A stretch of 64,000 nucleotides of DNA from positions 124,001 through 188,000 of the forward strand of contig JAFAFW010000058.1 of assembly GCA_023423275.1 (NCBI GenBank), written 5' to 3'. Position 1 is the first letter of the stretch. Every line of letters begins with the position of its first letter. Below are positions 34,046 through 42,363 of this stretch, in pieces. A program made the translations under genes and the position numbers. Origin of the DNA: Pseudomonadota bacterium. Its GTDB lineage: Bacteria; Pseudomonadota; Alphaproteobacteria; Rhizobiales; Hyphomicrobiaceae. The notes under the pieces were generated by a model. It searched no databases. It saw only the letters and a program-made list of their open reading frames with translations, and was not told the origin of the DNA.

Positions 34046-35785
34046 ATGCAGGAGAAAATCTCAAAGACCCAAAAGGCTGCGGGCAAGGCGAAAAAGCCAT
34101 CGAAGCCGGCGGCCAGTGGCATCACGACGCTCGATCCGGTCGACTATGCCGTTATCAGCCAGGGCTTCATCGCAGCCGCGCGCGAGATGGGCACGAAGCT
34201 GGTTCGCTCCTCCTATTCCACAATCGTACGCGAGGCCCAGGATGCCTCGGCCGCTTTGTTCGACCGCGAAGGCAACGTCATCGCCCAGGCGGAGCTGATC
34301 CCCATGCAGCTCGGGCCGATGTCGGAGATCTTCCGTGCGTGCGCCGCTGTCTATCCGGTCAGCACGCTGAAAGAAGGCGATTTCTACATCAACAACGATC
34401 CCTACGGCGGCGGGCAGCATCTCCAGGATGTGTTCATCTACTCGCCGATTTTCTACGAGGGCGAGATTGTGGCGTTCGCCGGCACCACCGCCCATCATCT
34501 GGATCTCGGTGGCGGCAATCCCGGTCTGACACCGGATGCCGTCGACGTGCACGCGGAAGGCCTGATCTTTCCGCCGACCGTGTGGAGCTATGATCGCGAC
34601 TGGAATGGCGGTCCGCTGGAACGGATGATCGCCGCCAACGTCCGCGTCCCCTCGCAGACCATCGGCGATTTTTATGCCCAGTTCGCGGCCAACGCGATCG
34701 GTGCGGAGCGCATCCAGCAGCTCTGCCGGAAATACGGCACGTCAACCGTCACCACGGCGATGAGTGATCTTATCGATTATTCGGAACGGCGTTTCCGCGC
34801 CGCGCTGCGCGATATCCCTGATGGCGAGTATGTCGGCGAGGATGCCGTCGATGATGACGGCCTGTCCGACACGCCACTCAAAGTACGCGTCAAGGTCACG
34901 ATCAAGGATGATACGATTGCGGTCGATTTCGACGGCACGTGCCCACAGGTTCGCCGTAACCTGAACTGTCCCTGGGCATCGACGATTTCGGCGTCGCTGG
35001 CGGCCATCAAATCCGCGCTGACCTCGTCCGACATCCCTTTCAACGAGGGTGTGAAGAAGCCGATCACCATCACCGCGCCGAAGGGCTGCCTCGTCAATCC
35101 GGAATATCCGGCCCCGGTCCGCGCGCGTATGCTGGCCGCCTATCGCTGCTTCGACGCCATTCTCAAAGCCCTGTCGAAGGTCGTCCCGGATCGCGTGATC
35201 GCCGGCGGAAACGACTCCACCGACGTGACCGCCATCTCGCATCTCGATGGCACGAAATACCGGGTCTATCTGGAGGTCTACGGCGGCGGATACGGCGCCG
35301 GTCCACGACTTGACGGCTGTGATGCCGTCGACAGTCCGCTGGCCAACTGCACGAACACGCCGGTCGAAGCGACCGACATGGATTTCGAACATTTCCGGAT
35401 CGTCGGCTACGGACTCATTCCCGACAGTTGCGGTCACGGCAAGCAGCGCGGTGGACTGTCGTTCTTCCGCCGGTTCGAGATGCTCAAGGATGGCGTGAAC
35501 TTTGCGATTTACGCGGATCGCTTCAAGCTTGCCCCCTACGGCCTGTTCGGCGGCACCGATGGACAGCGCGCGCGGTGTGAAGTCGAACGGGACGGCAAGA
35601 TCATCAGCCTGCCAAGCAAAGGCCGCGTGGATCTGATGAAGGGCGATATTCTCACGCTCTATACCGCGGGCGGCGCCGGATATGGTTCGCCGAAGGATCG
35701 TGACCCCGACGACGTCGAGAACGACGTCCGGCAAGGATACGTCTCACGCAAAACCGCACGGTCCGTTTACGGATACAAAGGATGA
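34046..35785 (+). CDS. hyuB: Hydantoinase B/oxoprolinase family protein, subunit B
   Basis: A 579-residue subunit B with the conserved NDPYGGGQHLQDV, AHHLDLGG and SDTPLKVRVKVTIK regions and the C-terminal GGAGYGSPKDRDP signature. A lysine-rich ~30-residue N-terminal extension (KISKTQKAAGKAKKPSK) precedes the domain. It forms the heteromer with HyuA. It starts 3 bp after hyuA, so the two are translationally coupled. The downstream TRAP genes follow after 79 bp, likely in the same operon. Confidence 0.9.
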   Translation: MQEKISKTQKAAGKAKKPSKPAASGITTLDPVDYAVISQGFIAAAREMGTKLVRSSYSTIVREAQDASAALFDREGNVIAQAELIPMQLGPMSEIFRACAAVYPVSTLKEGDFYINNDPYGGGQHLQDVFIYSPIFYEGEIVAFAGTTAHHLDLGGGNPGLTPDAVDVHAEGLIFPPTVWSYDRDWNGGPLERMIAANVRVPSQTIGDFYAQFAANAIGAERIQQLCRKYGTSTVTTAMSDLIDYSERRFRAALRDIPDGEYVGEDAVDDDGLSDTPLKVRVKVTIKDDTIAVDFDGTCPQVRRNLNCPWASTISASLAAIKSALTSSDIPFNEGVKKPITITAPKGCLVNPEYPAPVRARMLAAYRCFDAILKALSKVVPDRVIAGGNDSTDVTAISHLDGTKYRVYLEVYGGGYGAGPRLDGCDAVDSPLANCTNTPVEATDMDFEHFRIVGYGLIPDSCGHGKQRGGLSFFRRFEMLKDGVNFAIYADRFKLAPYGLFGGTDGQRARCEVERDGKIISLPSKGRVDLMKGDILTLYTAGGAGYGSPKDRDPDDVENDVRQGYVSRKTARSVYGYKG

Positions 35786-35864
35786 CGAGACGTTGGGACA
35801 CTGCACCTGATTGCGACGAAGCCCTCTCTGCCAGGACGCGGCACAATCACGGGGTGATGATGAG

Positions 35865-36401
35865 ATGACGATCATCGATGGACTCACACGTCGCCTTGAA
35901 CAGATGCTGATGGCCGTTGCCGCAGTCGCACTCATGCTGATGATGGTGCAGATGGTGGTCGACGTCTTCATGCGCAACTTCTTCTCGCGGCCGATCGAGG
36001 GCAGCCTGGAGATCGTGTCCGTCTATCATATGGTTGCCGTCGTCTTCCTTCCCTTGGCATTGGTCGAACGGCGGCATGAGCACATCACGGTCGACCTCCT
36101 GGTCCAAAACCTGCCCACCACGTTCCGCCGGCCCTTGAATGTCTTCGGTTATCTGGTGTGTGCGGTGTTCTTCGCCGTCCTGACCTATCAGACATTCCGC
36201 GATGCGCTACAGGCGTTCCGGATCGGTGAGATCCTGATGTCCTCGATCTACATCACGGTGTGGCCGGCGAAATTCCTGCTTCCGATCGGCTTCTCCCTCA
36301 TGTTCGTGCAGGTGCTCCTGCACGCTTGGCAGGCCCTGACCGTGCCCGGGTTCGATCCAACACCCGAAACGCCGGAAATCTCTGCGCAGAACGCGAACTG
36401 A
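35865..36401 (+). CDS. TRAP transporter small permease (DctQ family)
   Basis: A 178-residue protein with four predicted membrane helices, including the VVDVFMRNFF and GSLEIVSVYHMVAVVFLPLA segments typical of DctQ subunits. ATG 35865 follows a weak purine-rich stretch. It forms the membrane complex with the large permease 9 bp downstream. TRAP systems use the ion gradient and a periplasmic DctP-type receptor; none is encoded here. Confidence 0.88.
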   Translation: MTIIDGLTRRLEQMLMAVAAVALMLMMVQMVVDVFMRNFFSRPIEGSLEIVSVYHMVAVVFLPLALVERRHEHITVDLLVQNLPTTFRRPLNVFGYLVCAVFFAVLTYQTFRDALQAFRIGEILMSSIYITVWPAKFLLPIGFSLMFVQVLLHAWQALTVPGFDPTPETPEISAQNAN

Positions 36402-36410
36402 GGGCACGCC

Positions 36411-37718
36411 ATGGATAACTTCACCATCGGCATGCTGGCGACGCTCGCAGGTGTCTTTCTCATCGCCTTGCGGGTTCAGATCGGCGTCGCCCTCGGTATT
36501 GTTTCGTTCTTCGGCATTGCGATGGTTCTCGGCTGGCGTCCGGCCTGGGGCATCGTGACCGCCATCCCGTTCAACTTCGTCGGCGATTGGAATTTGACGG
36601 CGATCCCGATGTTCCTGCTGATGGGCTACCTTGCTTTCGCAGCAAAGCTCACGGCCGGGCTGTTTCAGGCCATGCGCGTGCTGCTGTCGCGATTGCCCGG
36701 CGGTCTTGCGATCGCCAGTGTCGCGGCCTGTGCCTTTCTGTCGGCCGCATCGGGCTCGTCGGTTGCCGTGTCGGCCGCGATGGCGCGCATCGCCACGCCG
36801 GAGATGCTGAAGTACCGCTACGATCCCGGCCTCGCATCCGGCGTCATCGCATCCGCCGGGACGCTCGGCTCCATGATCCCGCCCAGCCTGCTCATGGTGC
36901 TTTACGGATATTTCGCCGACGTCTCGATCGCCAAGCTGTTCATGGCCGGCTTCATCCCCGGCATCCTGTCTGCACTGATGTTCGCCGCGATGATCATCAT
37001 TCGCGTCAAGGTCAATCCATCACTCGCACCTCCTGTCGTTGAGGAATTCGACGCCGCGCAGCGTCGCGCCGCTTTCGCGGAGGTCTGGCCGCTGCCGGTA
37101 CTGATCATCGGTGTTCTGGTAGGCATCTTCGCGGGATTTTTCACGCCAACCGAGGGCGCCGCCGTCGGTGCTGCACTCTCGATCGTACTGGCTGCGGCCA
37201 AGGGAACTTTGAACTGGGGCGTTCTGAAGGAGGCGACAGTCAGCACGCTGTCCGGCACGTCCTCCATCTTCATGGTGGTCATCGGGACCGTACTGCTCGG
37301 GAAGATGATGGCGCTCACAGGCGTCCCGGACGGCATCGCGAAATGGCTGCTGTCGATGGGGACCGATCAGCTCACTGTCGTGCTGATGGTTGTCGTCCTC
37401 TACCTGATCCTGGGCTGCTTTCTCGACTCCATCAGCATCCTGCTGCTAACGATGCCAATCGTCATGCCCATCGCCCGGACCGTGGGCGCGGACCTGATCT
37501 GGTTCGGTGTCGTTCTCGTCAAGCTGCTTGAAATCGGCCTCGTCACGCCACCGGTTGGACTCAATGTGTATGTGATGAAGAGTGCCCTCGGGAACCTTGT
37601 TCCGCTGACCTCGATTTTCAGAGGGATCGCGTGGTTCGTCGCCGCCGATATGGTGACGTTGACACTCATCGTGGCGTTCCCTTGGATGGTACTCGTCTTG
37701 CCCAGCCTTTTGGACTGA
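36411..37718 (+). CDS. TRAP transporter large permease (DctM family)
   Basis: A 435-residue protein with about twelve membrane helices, the ion-coupled translocating subunit. Conserved segments include AASGSSVAVSAAMARIATPEM and GTLGSMIPPSLLMVLYG, the ISILLLTMP loop and LGNLVPL near the end. It follows the small permease by 9 bp and precedes the nitrilase-family gene by 22 bp, giving an operon hyuA-hyuB-dctQ-dctM-amidase. Confidence 0.92.
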   Translation: MDNFTIGMLATLAGVFLIALRVQIGVALGIVSFFGIAMVLGWRPAWGIVTAIPFNFVGDWNLTAIPMFLLMGYLAFAAKLTAGLFQAMRVLLSRLPGGLAIASVAACAFLSAASGSSVAVSAAMARIATPEMLKYRYDPGLASGVIASAGTLGSMIPPSLLMVLYGYFADVSIAKLFMAGFIPGILSALMFAAMIIIRVKVNPSLAPPVVEEFDAAQRRAAFAEVWPLPVLIIGVLVGIFAGFFTPTEGAAVGAALSIVLAAAKGTLNWGVLKEATVSTLSGTSSIFMVVIGTVLLGKMMALTGVPDGIAKWLLSMGTDQLTVVLMVVVLYLILGCFLDSISILLLTMPIVMPIARTVGADLIWFGVVLVKLLEIGLVTPPVGLNVYVMKSALGNLVPLTSIFRGIAWFVAADMVTLTLIVAFPWMVLVLPSLLD

Positions 37719-37740
37719 CCGGCGAAACAGGAGATCGATC

Positions 37741-38604
37741 ATGACAAGCGCTGCATCACGCAGGGAGATCGTCGTCTCGGCCGTTCAGATCACGGCCGTT
37801 GATGGCGAGAAGGACCGCAACATCGAGAAAGTCATGCGATTCATCGATGTCGCCGGGCAGCGGGGAAGCGATTTGTGCGTCCTGCCGGAGATGTGGACCG
37901 GCATCGAATTCTCGAACGACGCCGGCTATCGCACCATTGCCGAAAAGATACCGGGTTCGCTCACGTCCGATCTTGCGGAGAAAGCGCGCCGCTACGGCAT
38001 GTATATCTCCGGCTCCATGTACGAGGAGGCCGGCAACGAAACGTACTATAACGCTGCGCCGCTGGTCTCCCCCGATGGCGAAGTACTCGGCACGTATCGC
38101 AAGACGCACCTGTTCGACGCCCCCAACCGCGCCGATATTCCCCCGGGATTCATCGAATCCAGCAAGGTGAAAAGCGGCGCATCGGTCGACGTCTACACGA
38201 CCAATCTTGCCCGCATGGGCATGACGATCTGCTCCGACCTGCGCTTTCCCGAGCTGTACCGCGAGCTGGCCCTGAAAGGCGCGGAGATCATCACCGTTTC
38301 ATCGGCATTCCTATCGCCACGATACGATCACTGGGAGTTCTTCCTCCGCGCACGCGCTTGCGAGAACCAATGCTTTGTCGTTGCATCCGGCCAATATGGC
38401 AAAGAGCCCAAGTCGGGCTTGGCGTTCGTCGGTCGTAGCACGGTCGTCGATCCGTGGGGCACGGTCATCGCGACGGCCTCGGACGAGGAGGGCGTCGTGA
38501 CCGCGCATATCGACCTCGCCTTTATCGACGAGGTGAAGCGCCGTTATCCGCTGATGCAGCAGCGCCGGCCGGAACTCTATCCGACGCTCATGGGAAAGGC
38601 GTGA
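37741..38604 (+). CDS. Nitrilase-superfamily carbon-nitrogen hydrolase
   Basis: A 287-residue hydrolase with the Glu-Lys-Cys triad: Glu in CVLPEMW, Lys in YRKTHLFD and Cys in MTICSDLRFPE. The length and overall pattern fit N-carbamoyl-amino-acid or N-carbamoylputrescine amidases and omega-amidases. As the last gene of the hydantoinase-TRAP operon, a carbamoyl-amide hydrolase role after ring opening is plausible. No signal peptide; cytoplasmic. Confidence 0.88.
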   Translation: MTSAASRREIVVSAVQITAVDGEKDRNIEKVMRFIDVAGQRGSDLCVLPEMWTGIEFSNDAGYRTIAEKIPGSLTSDLAEKARRYGMYISGSMYEEAGNETYYNAAPLVSPDGEVLGTYRKTHLFDAPNRADIPPGFIESSKVKSGASVDVYTTNLARMGMTICSDLRFPELYRELALKGAEIITVSSAFLSPRYDHWEFFLRARACENQCFVVASGQYGKEPKSGLAFVGRSTVVDPWGTVIATASDEEGVVTAHIDLAFIDEVKRRYPLMQQRRPELYPTLMGKA

Positions 38605-38641
38605 TCTCCCCGAAGGGAGCTCACGCCCGTCTCGAACTCAA

Positions 38642-39253
38642 CTACGCGCGTATCCACGTTTCCGAAAACGCGAGCATCGCCGTTGTCAAGGTGTGGCCCA
38701 CCATCACCCGAGGGATCGGCTTGCCGGCCAACGCCGTACCATTGACCGTGATCGTCGCGTCCTGACAGCCGACAAACAGGCTCGGCATGGAGTGCTTGCC
38801 GGTCGCGGATTGATCCGGAGGCAATGCAAAGCAGAACGGTTTGCCAAGCCCACTCCACGTCAGTGTGACGTCCTGTCCTGCGCCTTTGACCGTCTCGCTG
38901 TAGCTGCTCGCGGGATCACCGGATGCCTCGACCGAGTCAAGCTTCGCATAGGTCATGGTCTCAAGTCCGGCCATGCCTTTGAACGCGCCGAAATGCGACA
39001 CGAAATCCTTCACGAGATAGCGCGCGAGCTTTTCGTTGTCATGCAGGCAGATGTTCGGCCGCTCCGCAGGCGGATTGGCCTCATTTGGAGACTGCAGGAG
39101 AACCAGCGCATGTCCCCGGCCATGCGGCGACAGGACAACCCGGAAGAAGCTCGCCAGAGCGACAAACGGACCATTCGGATCGGTTTTCAGTGAGATGCCG
39201 GGGTTTTCTCCCGACCATTCGACGGTGCCAGGAAAGTTGATTGGATCAGCCAT
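38642..39253 (-). CDS. Conserved-looking hypothetical protein
   Basis: A 203-residue soluble protein that I do not recognise. A near-perfect GGAGGAACGC before ATG 39253 supports the gene and its start. It has alternating hydrophobic strands and GKP/GHT turns, e.g. GQDVTLTWSGLGK and DATITVNGTALAGK; no signal peptide or membrane helix is evident. It is convergent with the amidase gene, 37 bp apart. Its position at the end of the catabolic block could mean a binding or auxiliary role, but there is no motif to support a function. Confidence 0.7.
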   Translation of the reverse strand: MADPINFPGTVEWSGENPGISLKTDPNGPFVALASFFRVVLSPHGRGHALVLLQSPNEANPPAERPNICLHDNEKLARYLVKDFVSHFGAFKGMAGLETMTYAKLDSVEASGDPASSYSETVKGAGQDVTLTWSGLGKPFCFALPPDQSATGKHSMPSLFVGCQDATITVNGTALAGKPIPRVMVGHTLTTAMLAFSETWIRA

Positions 39254-39504
39254 GCGTTCCTCCAGGTGATGGATTTTGACTGACCTTAGCCGAGATCGGA
39301 CAAAAGGGCCATGAAAGCCCGGTCCCTGACGCACGGACGACTGACGCTTGGTGCCATCGTTTCGGCGCAGGCGGAAATCCGGGCGCGTTGATCATCAGAC
39401 AGATGTCCATCGTCCGCGCAGAGCGCATCGGCATTGGCATCCGCGCCACTGCGGGTGTGACGGAAATCAGAGGAGAATGTGAAGCCCGTGACTCGAACAG
39501 GGCG
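39254..39504. other. Intergenic region between the hypothetical gene and spoVR
   Basis: No gene is seen. It contains a short REP-like inverted repeat at about 39358-39380, similar to the hairpin at 59296-59315. No terminator with a T-tract was found for the spoVR gene. Confidence 0.5.
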
Positions 39505-41049
39505 TCAGGGCAGCGGCAACGCCTCGTGTTCCTTGAGCGTCTTGCCGCTGTCGTAGTCGACCTCGACCAGCTTGACCCGATAACCCCACAGATGCGCGAC
39601 GTGCTGCAGCGTGCGGTCACACTGATCCTTATCGAGCAGCACGCCACGCCGCACGCGATGCTGCAGCGTCAGGCGTCGGCCGCCGGAGAGATCCGCATTG
39701 ACCACCTGAATATCCGGATCGCGCGCGGCAGCGTCATACTGCTCGGCCAGCGCCTTGCGGACCCGGCGATAGCCGACCTCATCGTGAATGGCCTTCACCT
39801 CGACGAACGACGATCCCGTGTTGTCGTGAATCTGGAACAGGCGGAATTCACGCATCAGCTTCGGCGACAGATATTGAAGGATGAAACTGTCGTCCCGGAA
39901 ATGCGCCCAGGCCTCCTTCAAATTGCCGATCGCATCACCATTTCCGGCAAAATCCGGAAACCAATCCCGATCTTCGGCCGTCGGCTCTTCCGAAATGCGC
40001 TTGATGTCGCGCATCATCGCAAAGCCCAGGGCGTACGGATTAAAGCCACCGAAGTGCTTGTCCTCGAAGCGCGGCTGATAAACCACCGACGAGTGACTGT
40101 GCATGAACTCGAGCATCGAGCCTTCCGTAATGAGGCCCTTGTCATACAGCCGGTTCATGATCTCGTAGTGAACGAACGTGGCGCAGCCCTCGTTCATCAC
40201 CTTGGTTTGCCGCTGCGGATAAAAATATTGGCCAAGCATGCGCACGATACGCAACAGCTCGCGTTTCCAGTCATCCAGTTTCGGCGAATGTTTCTCGAGG
40301 AAATAGAGGAGATTTTCCTGCGGCAGACCGAGCGACTGGCTCTCCTGCGCGGCTTCCCTGGCTTCGGGCGTGAGCGGTTCGACGGCAAGCTGGGAGCGCG
40401 GCACGGTGCGCCACAACTCATTATAAGTCGCCTCTTCGTGCTCGCGCCGCTTGCGTTCCTTGTCGTGCACGGCTGCCTGCGATTGGCGGCGGACCGGATG
40501 CCGGCTGATCCCCTGCGCCATCAGCGCATGCGCGCTATCGATCACCGCCTCGACGGTCTCGACACCGTGCTTTTCTTCGCACTCGACGACGTATTCCTTG
40601 GCGAAGCGCAGGTAATCGAGAATGGCGGTCGCGTCCGTCCACTGCTGGAACAGATAATTGTTCTTGAAGAAATGATTATGCCCCATGGCCGCATGAGCCA
40701 TCACCAGCATCTGCATCGTCATGGTGTTTTCTTCCATGACGTAATTGATACAGGGGTCGGAATTGATCACCAGCTCGTAAGCCAGCGCCCGCGCGCCTTT
40801 GCGATAGAGAACTTCCTCGCGCGCGAAGTGCTTCCCGAATGACCAATGCCGGTACATGTTCGGCATACCGATCGAAGCGTACGCATCGAGCATCTGCTCG
40901 GCCGTGATCACCTCGATCTGGTTCGGATATATGTTGAGCCCCATCTCGCCGACACCGATTTCCTCGATGGCGTCGTAACCCTTTTTGATGAGATCGAAAT
41001 TCCACTCAGCGCTGTCGAACAGAGGAGCGCGATTGGGTAGCCCTGTCAT
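39505..41049 (-). CDS. spoVR: SpoVR family protein
   Basis: A 514-residue protein of the SpoVR/YcgB family. Characteristic parts are the N-terminal EWNFDLIKKGYDAIEEIG, the YPNQIEVITAEQMLDAYASIGMP region, the GHNHFFKNNYLF stretch and the C-terminal RRVRKALAEQYDAAARDPDIQV. Its biochemical role is unknown; Bacillus SpoVR affects spore cortex, but here it is the last gene of the prkA-yeaH-spoVR operon that is widespread in non-sporulating proteobacteria. It overlaps the yeaH stop by ATGA. Confidence 0.93.
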   Translation of the reverse strand: MTGLPNRAPLFDSAEWNFDLIKKGYDAIEEIGVGEMGLNIYPNQIEVITAEQMLDAYASIGMPNMYRHWSFGKHFAREEVLYRKGARALAYELVINSDPCINYVMEENTMTMQMLVMAHAAMGHNHFFKNNYLFQQWTDATAILDYLRFAKEYVVECEEKHGVETVEAVIDSAHALMAQGISRHPVRRQSQAAVHDKERKRREHEEATYNELWRTVPRSQLAVEPLTPEAREAAQESQSLGLPQENLLYFLEKHSPKLDDWKRELLRIVRMLGQYFYPQRQTKVMNEGCATFVHYEIMNRLYDKGLITEGSMLEFMHSHSSVVYQPRFEDKHFGGFNPYALGFAMMRDIKRISEEPTAEDRDWFPDFAGNGDAIGNLKEAWAHFRDDSFILQYLSPKLMREFRLFQIHDNTGSSFVEVKAIHDEVGYRRVRKALAEQYDAAARDPDIQVVNADLSGGRRLTLQHRVRRGVLLDKDQCDRTLQHVAHLWGYRVKLVEVDYDSGKTLKEHEALPLP

Positions 41050-42347
41050 CGCGCCGCCCTTTCCTCTCCACCGGAGGTCGACGATGAGAAGAGCTCGCGA
41101 AACACCGGATAAATCTCGCCTGCCGACGAAACACGCCGCATGGCGAAATGCGCGCTGCCGACAGCAACCTCGCTATAGCCGGCCCATGCCACGCTCTGCA
41201 TCGGCGCGGTCTGCCCCTCGGGCATTACCTCAATGTAAGCGAAATACTGGCAGATGGGCAGGATATCCCGCTCCAGCATCGTCACGCAGCGTTCCATATC
41301 GTCGTCGAAGTTATGGCCATCCGAGGCCTGCGCCGCGTAGATATTCCAATCATCGACCGGATAGCGTTCGGCAACCACGCGCATCATTTCCTCAAGTGCG
41401 GTGGAAATAACGGTGCCGCCGGATTCCGTATCGCGGAAGAACGTGTCCTCATCGACTTCCTGCGCCGTCGTCGTATGACGAATGAAAACGACGTCGACCT
41501 CGGCGTAATGCCGCGACAGGAACAGATGCAACAGCATGAAGAACCGCTTGGCGAGATCCTTCAGCGACTCGGTCATCGAGGCTGAAACGTCCATCAGGCA
41601 GAACATCACCGCCTGTGTCTTCGGCTTCGGCCGGCGTTCGTGCCGATTGTAGGTGAGATCGATGGGGTCGATGTAGGCCACAGCCTTGCGCATATACGAC
41701 AGCCGGGACAACCGAGCCTTCAGCTTGGCCACCAATTCGGTATCCGGCGTCTCGCGGGATTCCTCTTCCGCGATTTGCGCTTCCAGTTCATCAAGCTCTG
41801 CGACACGCGGGCGGCGCAATGCAATCCGCCGCGCCAGGCTGTTCCGCATCGTCCGCAAGCGATTGAGCTTGGCGGGCGGCCCATCCGTCGTCAGTCCCGC
41901 GCGCACGGGTTCTGGCGCGCGGAGATCCTTCAGCTTGGCCTTCACCAGATTGGGCAGCTTCAGGTCATCAAAAAACAGATCGAGAAATTCTTCGCGCGTC
42001 AGACTGAAAACGAAATCGTCTTCACCCTCGCCATCGGGGCTGCCCTTCTGGCCACCACCACCCGCGCCGCTCTCCGGCTTGCGGATGACGTCGCCGACCG
42101 AATACTCGCGATTGCCGGGCAGCACGAAATCGCGCTCGCCCGTATTGCTGCCGAGCCCGAACGACGGCTCCCGCAATCCCTTCGAGCGGATGCGGATATT
42201 CTCGCCGCCATCGATCTCGGAGACTTTACGCCGCTTGATCGCGTCTCGCACGGCCTCCTTGATTTCGGCTTTTGCGCGTCGGAGGAAGCGCTGCCGGTTC
42301 CCAAGGCTTTTGGCCTTGGGATTGAGACGGCGATCGACGATATGCAT
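41046..42347 (-). CDS. YeaH/YhbH family (DUF444) protein
   Basis: A 433-residue DUF444 protein. It begins MHIVDRRLNPKAKSLGNRQRFL, has a basic N-terminal region, and its C-terminal half is von Willebrand A-like: VMFCLMDVSASM is the MIDAS-type DxSxS motif, followed by GGTVISTALEEM. It is co-transcribed with prkA (16 bp) and spoVR (4-bp overlap), the standard order. The complex likely functions in stress or stationary-phase physiology; exact role is unknown. Confidence 0.93.
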   Translation of the reverse strand: MHIVDRRLNPKAKSLGNRQRFLRRAKAEIKEAVRDAIKRRKVSEIDGGENIRIRSKGLREPSFGLGSNTGERDFVLPGNREYSVGDVIRKPESGAGGGGQKGSPDGEGEDDFVFSLTREEFLDLFFDDLKLPNLVKAKLKDLRAPEPVRAGLTTDGPPAKLNRLRTMRNSLARRIALRRPRVAELDELEAQIAEEESRETPDTELVAKLKARLSRLSYMRKAVAYIDPIDLTYNRHERRPKPKTQAVMFCLMDVSASMTESLKDLAKRFFMLLHLFLSRHYAEVDVVFIRHTTTAQEVDEDTFFRDTESGGTVISTALEEMMRVVAERYPVDDWNIYAAQASDGHNFDDDMERCVTMLERDILPICQYFAYIEVMPEGQTAPMQSVAWAGYSEVAVGSAHFAMRRVSSAGEIYPVFRELFSSSTSGGEERAAR

Positions 42348-42363
42348 GCCCCGCGCGGCCTCC

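Noticed and set aside
39484..39503. tRNA T-arm-like sequence (GTTCGAGTC on the minus strand)
   Set aside because: No acceptor, anticodon or D-arm around it and no CCA end; the stem is imperfect, so a coincidence.
39388..40842. Long open frame antisense to spoVR (about 484 codons)
   Set aside because: It mirrors a well-conserved gene in a GC-rich genome.
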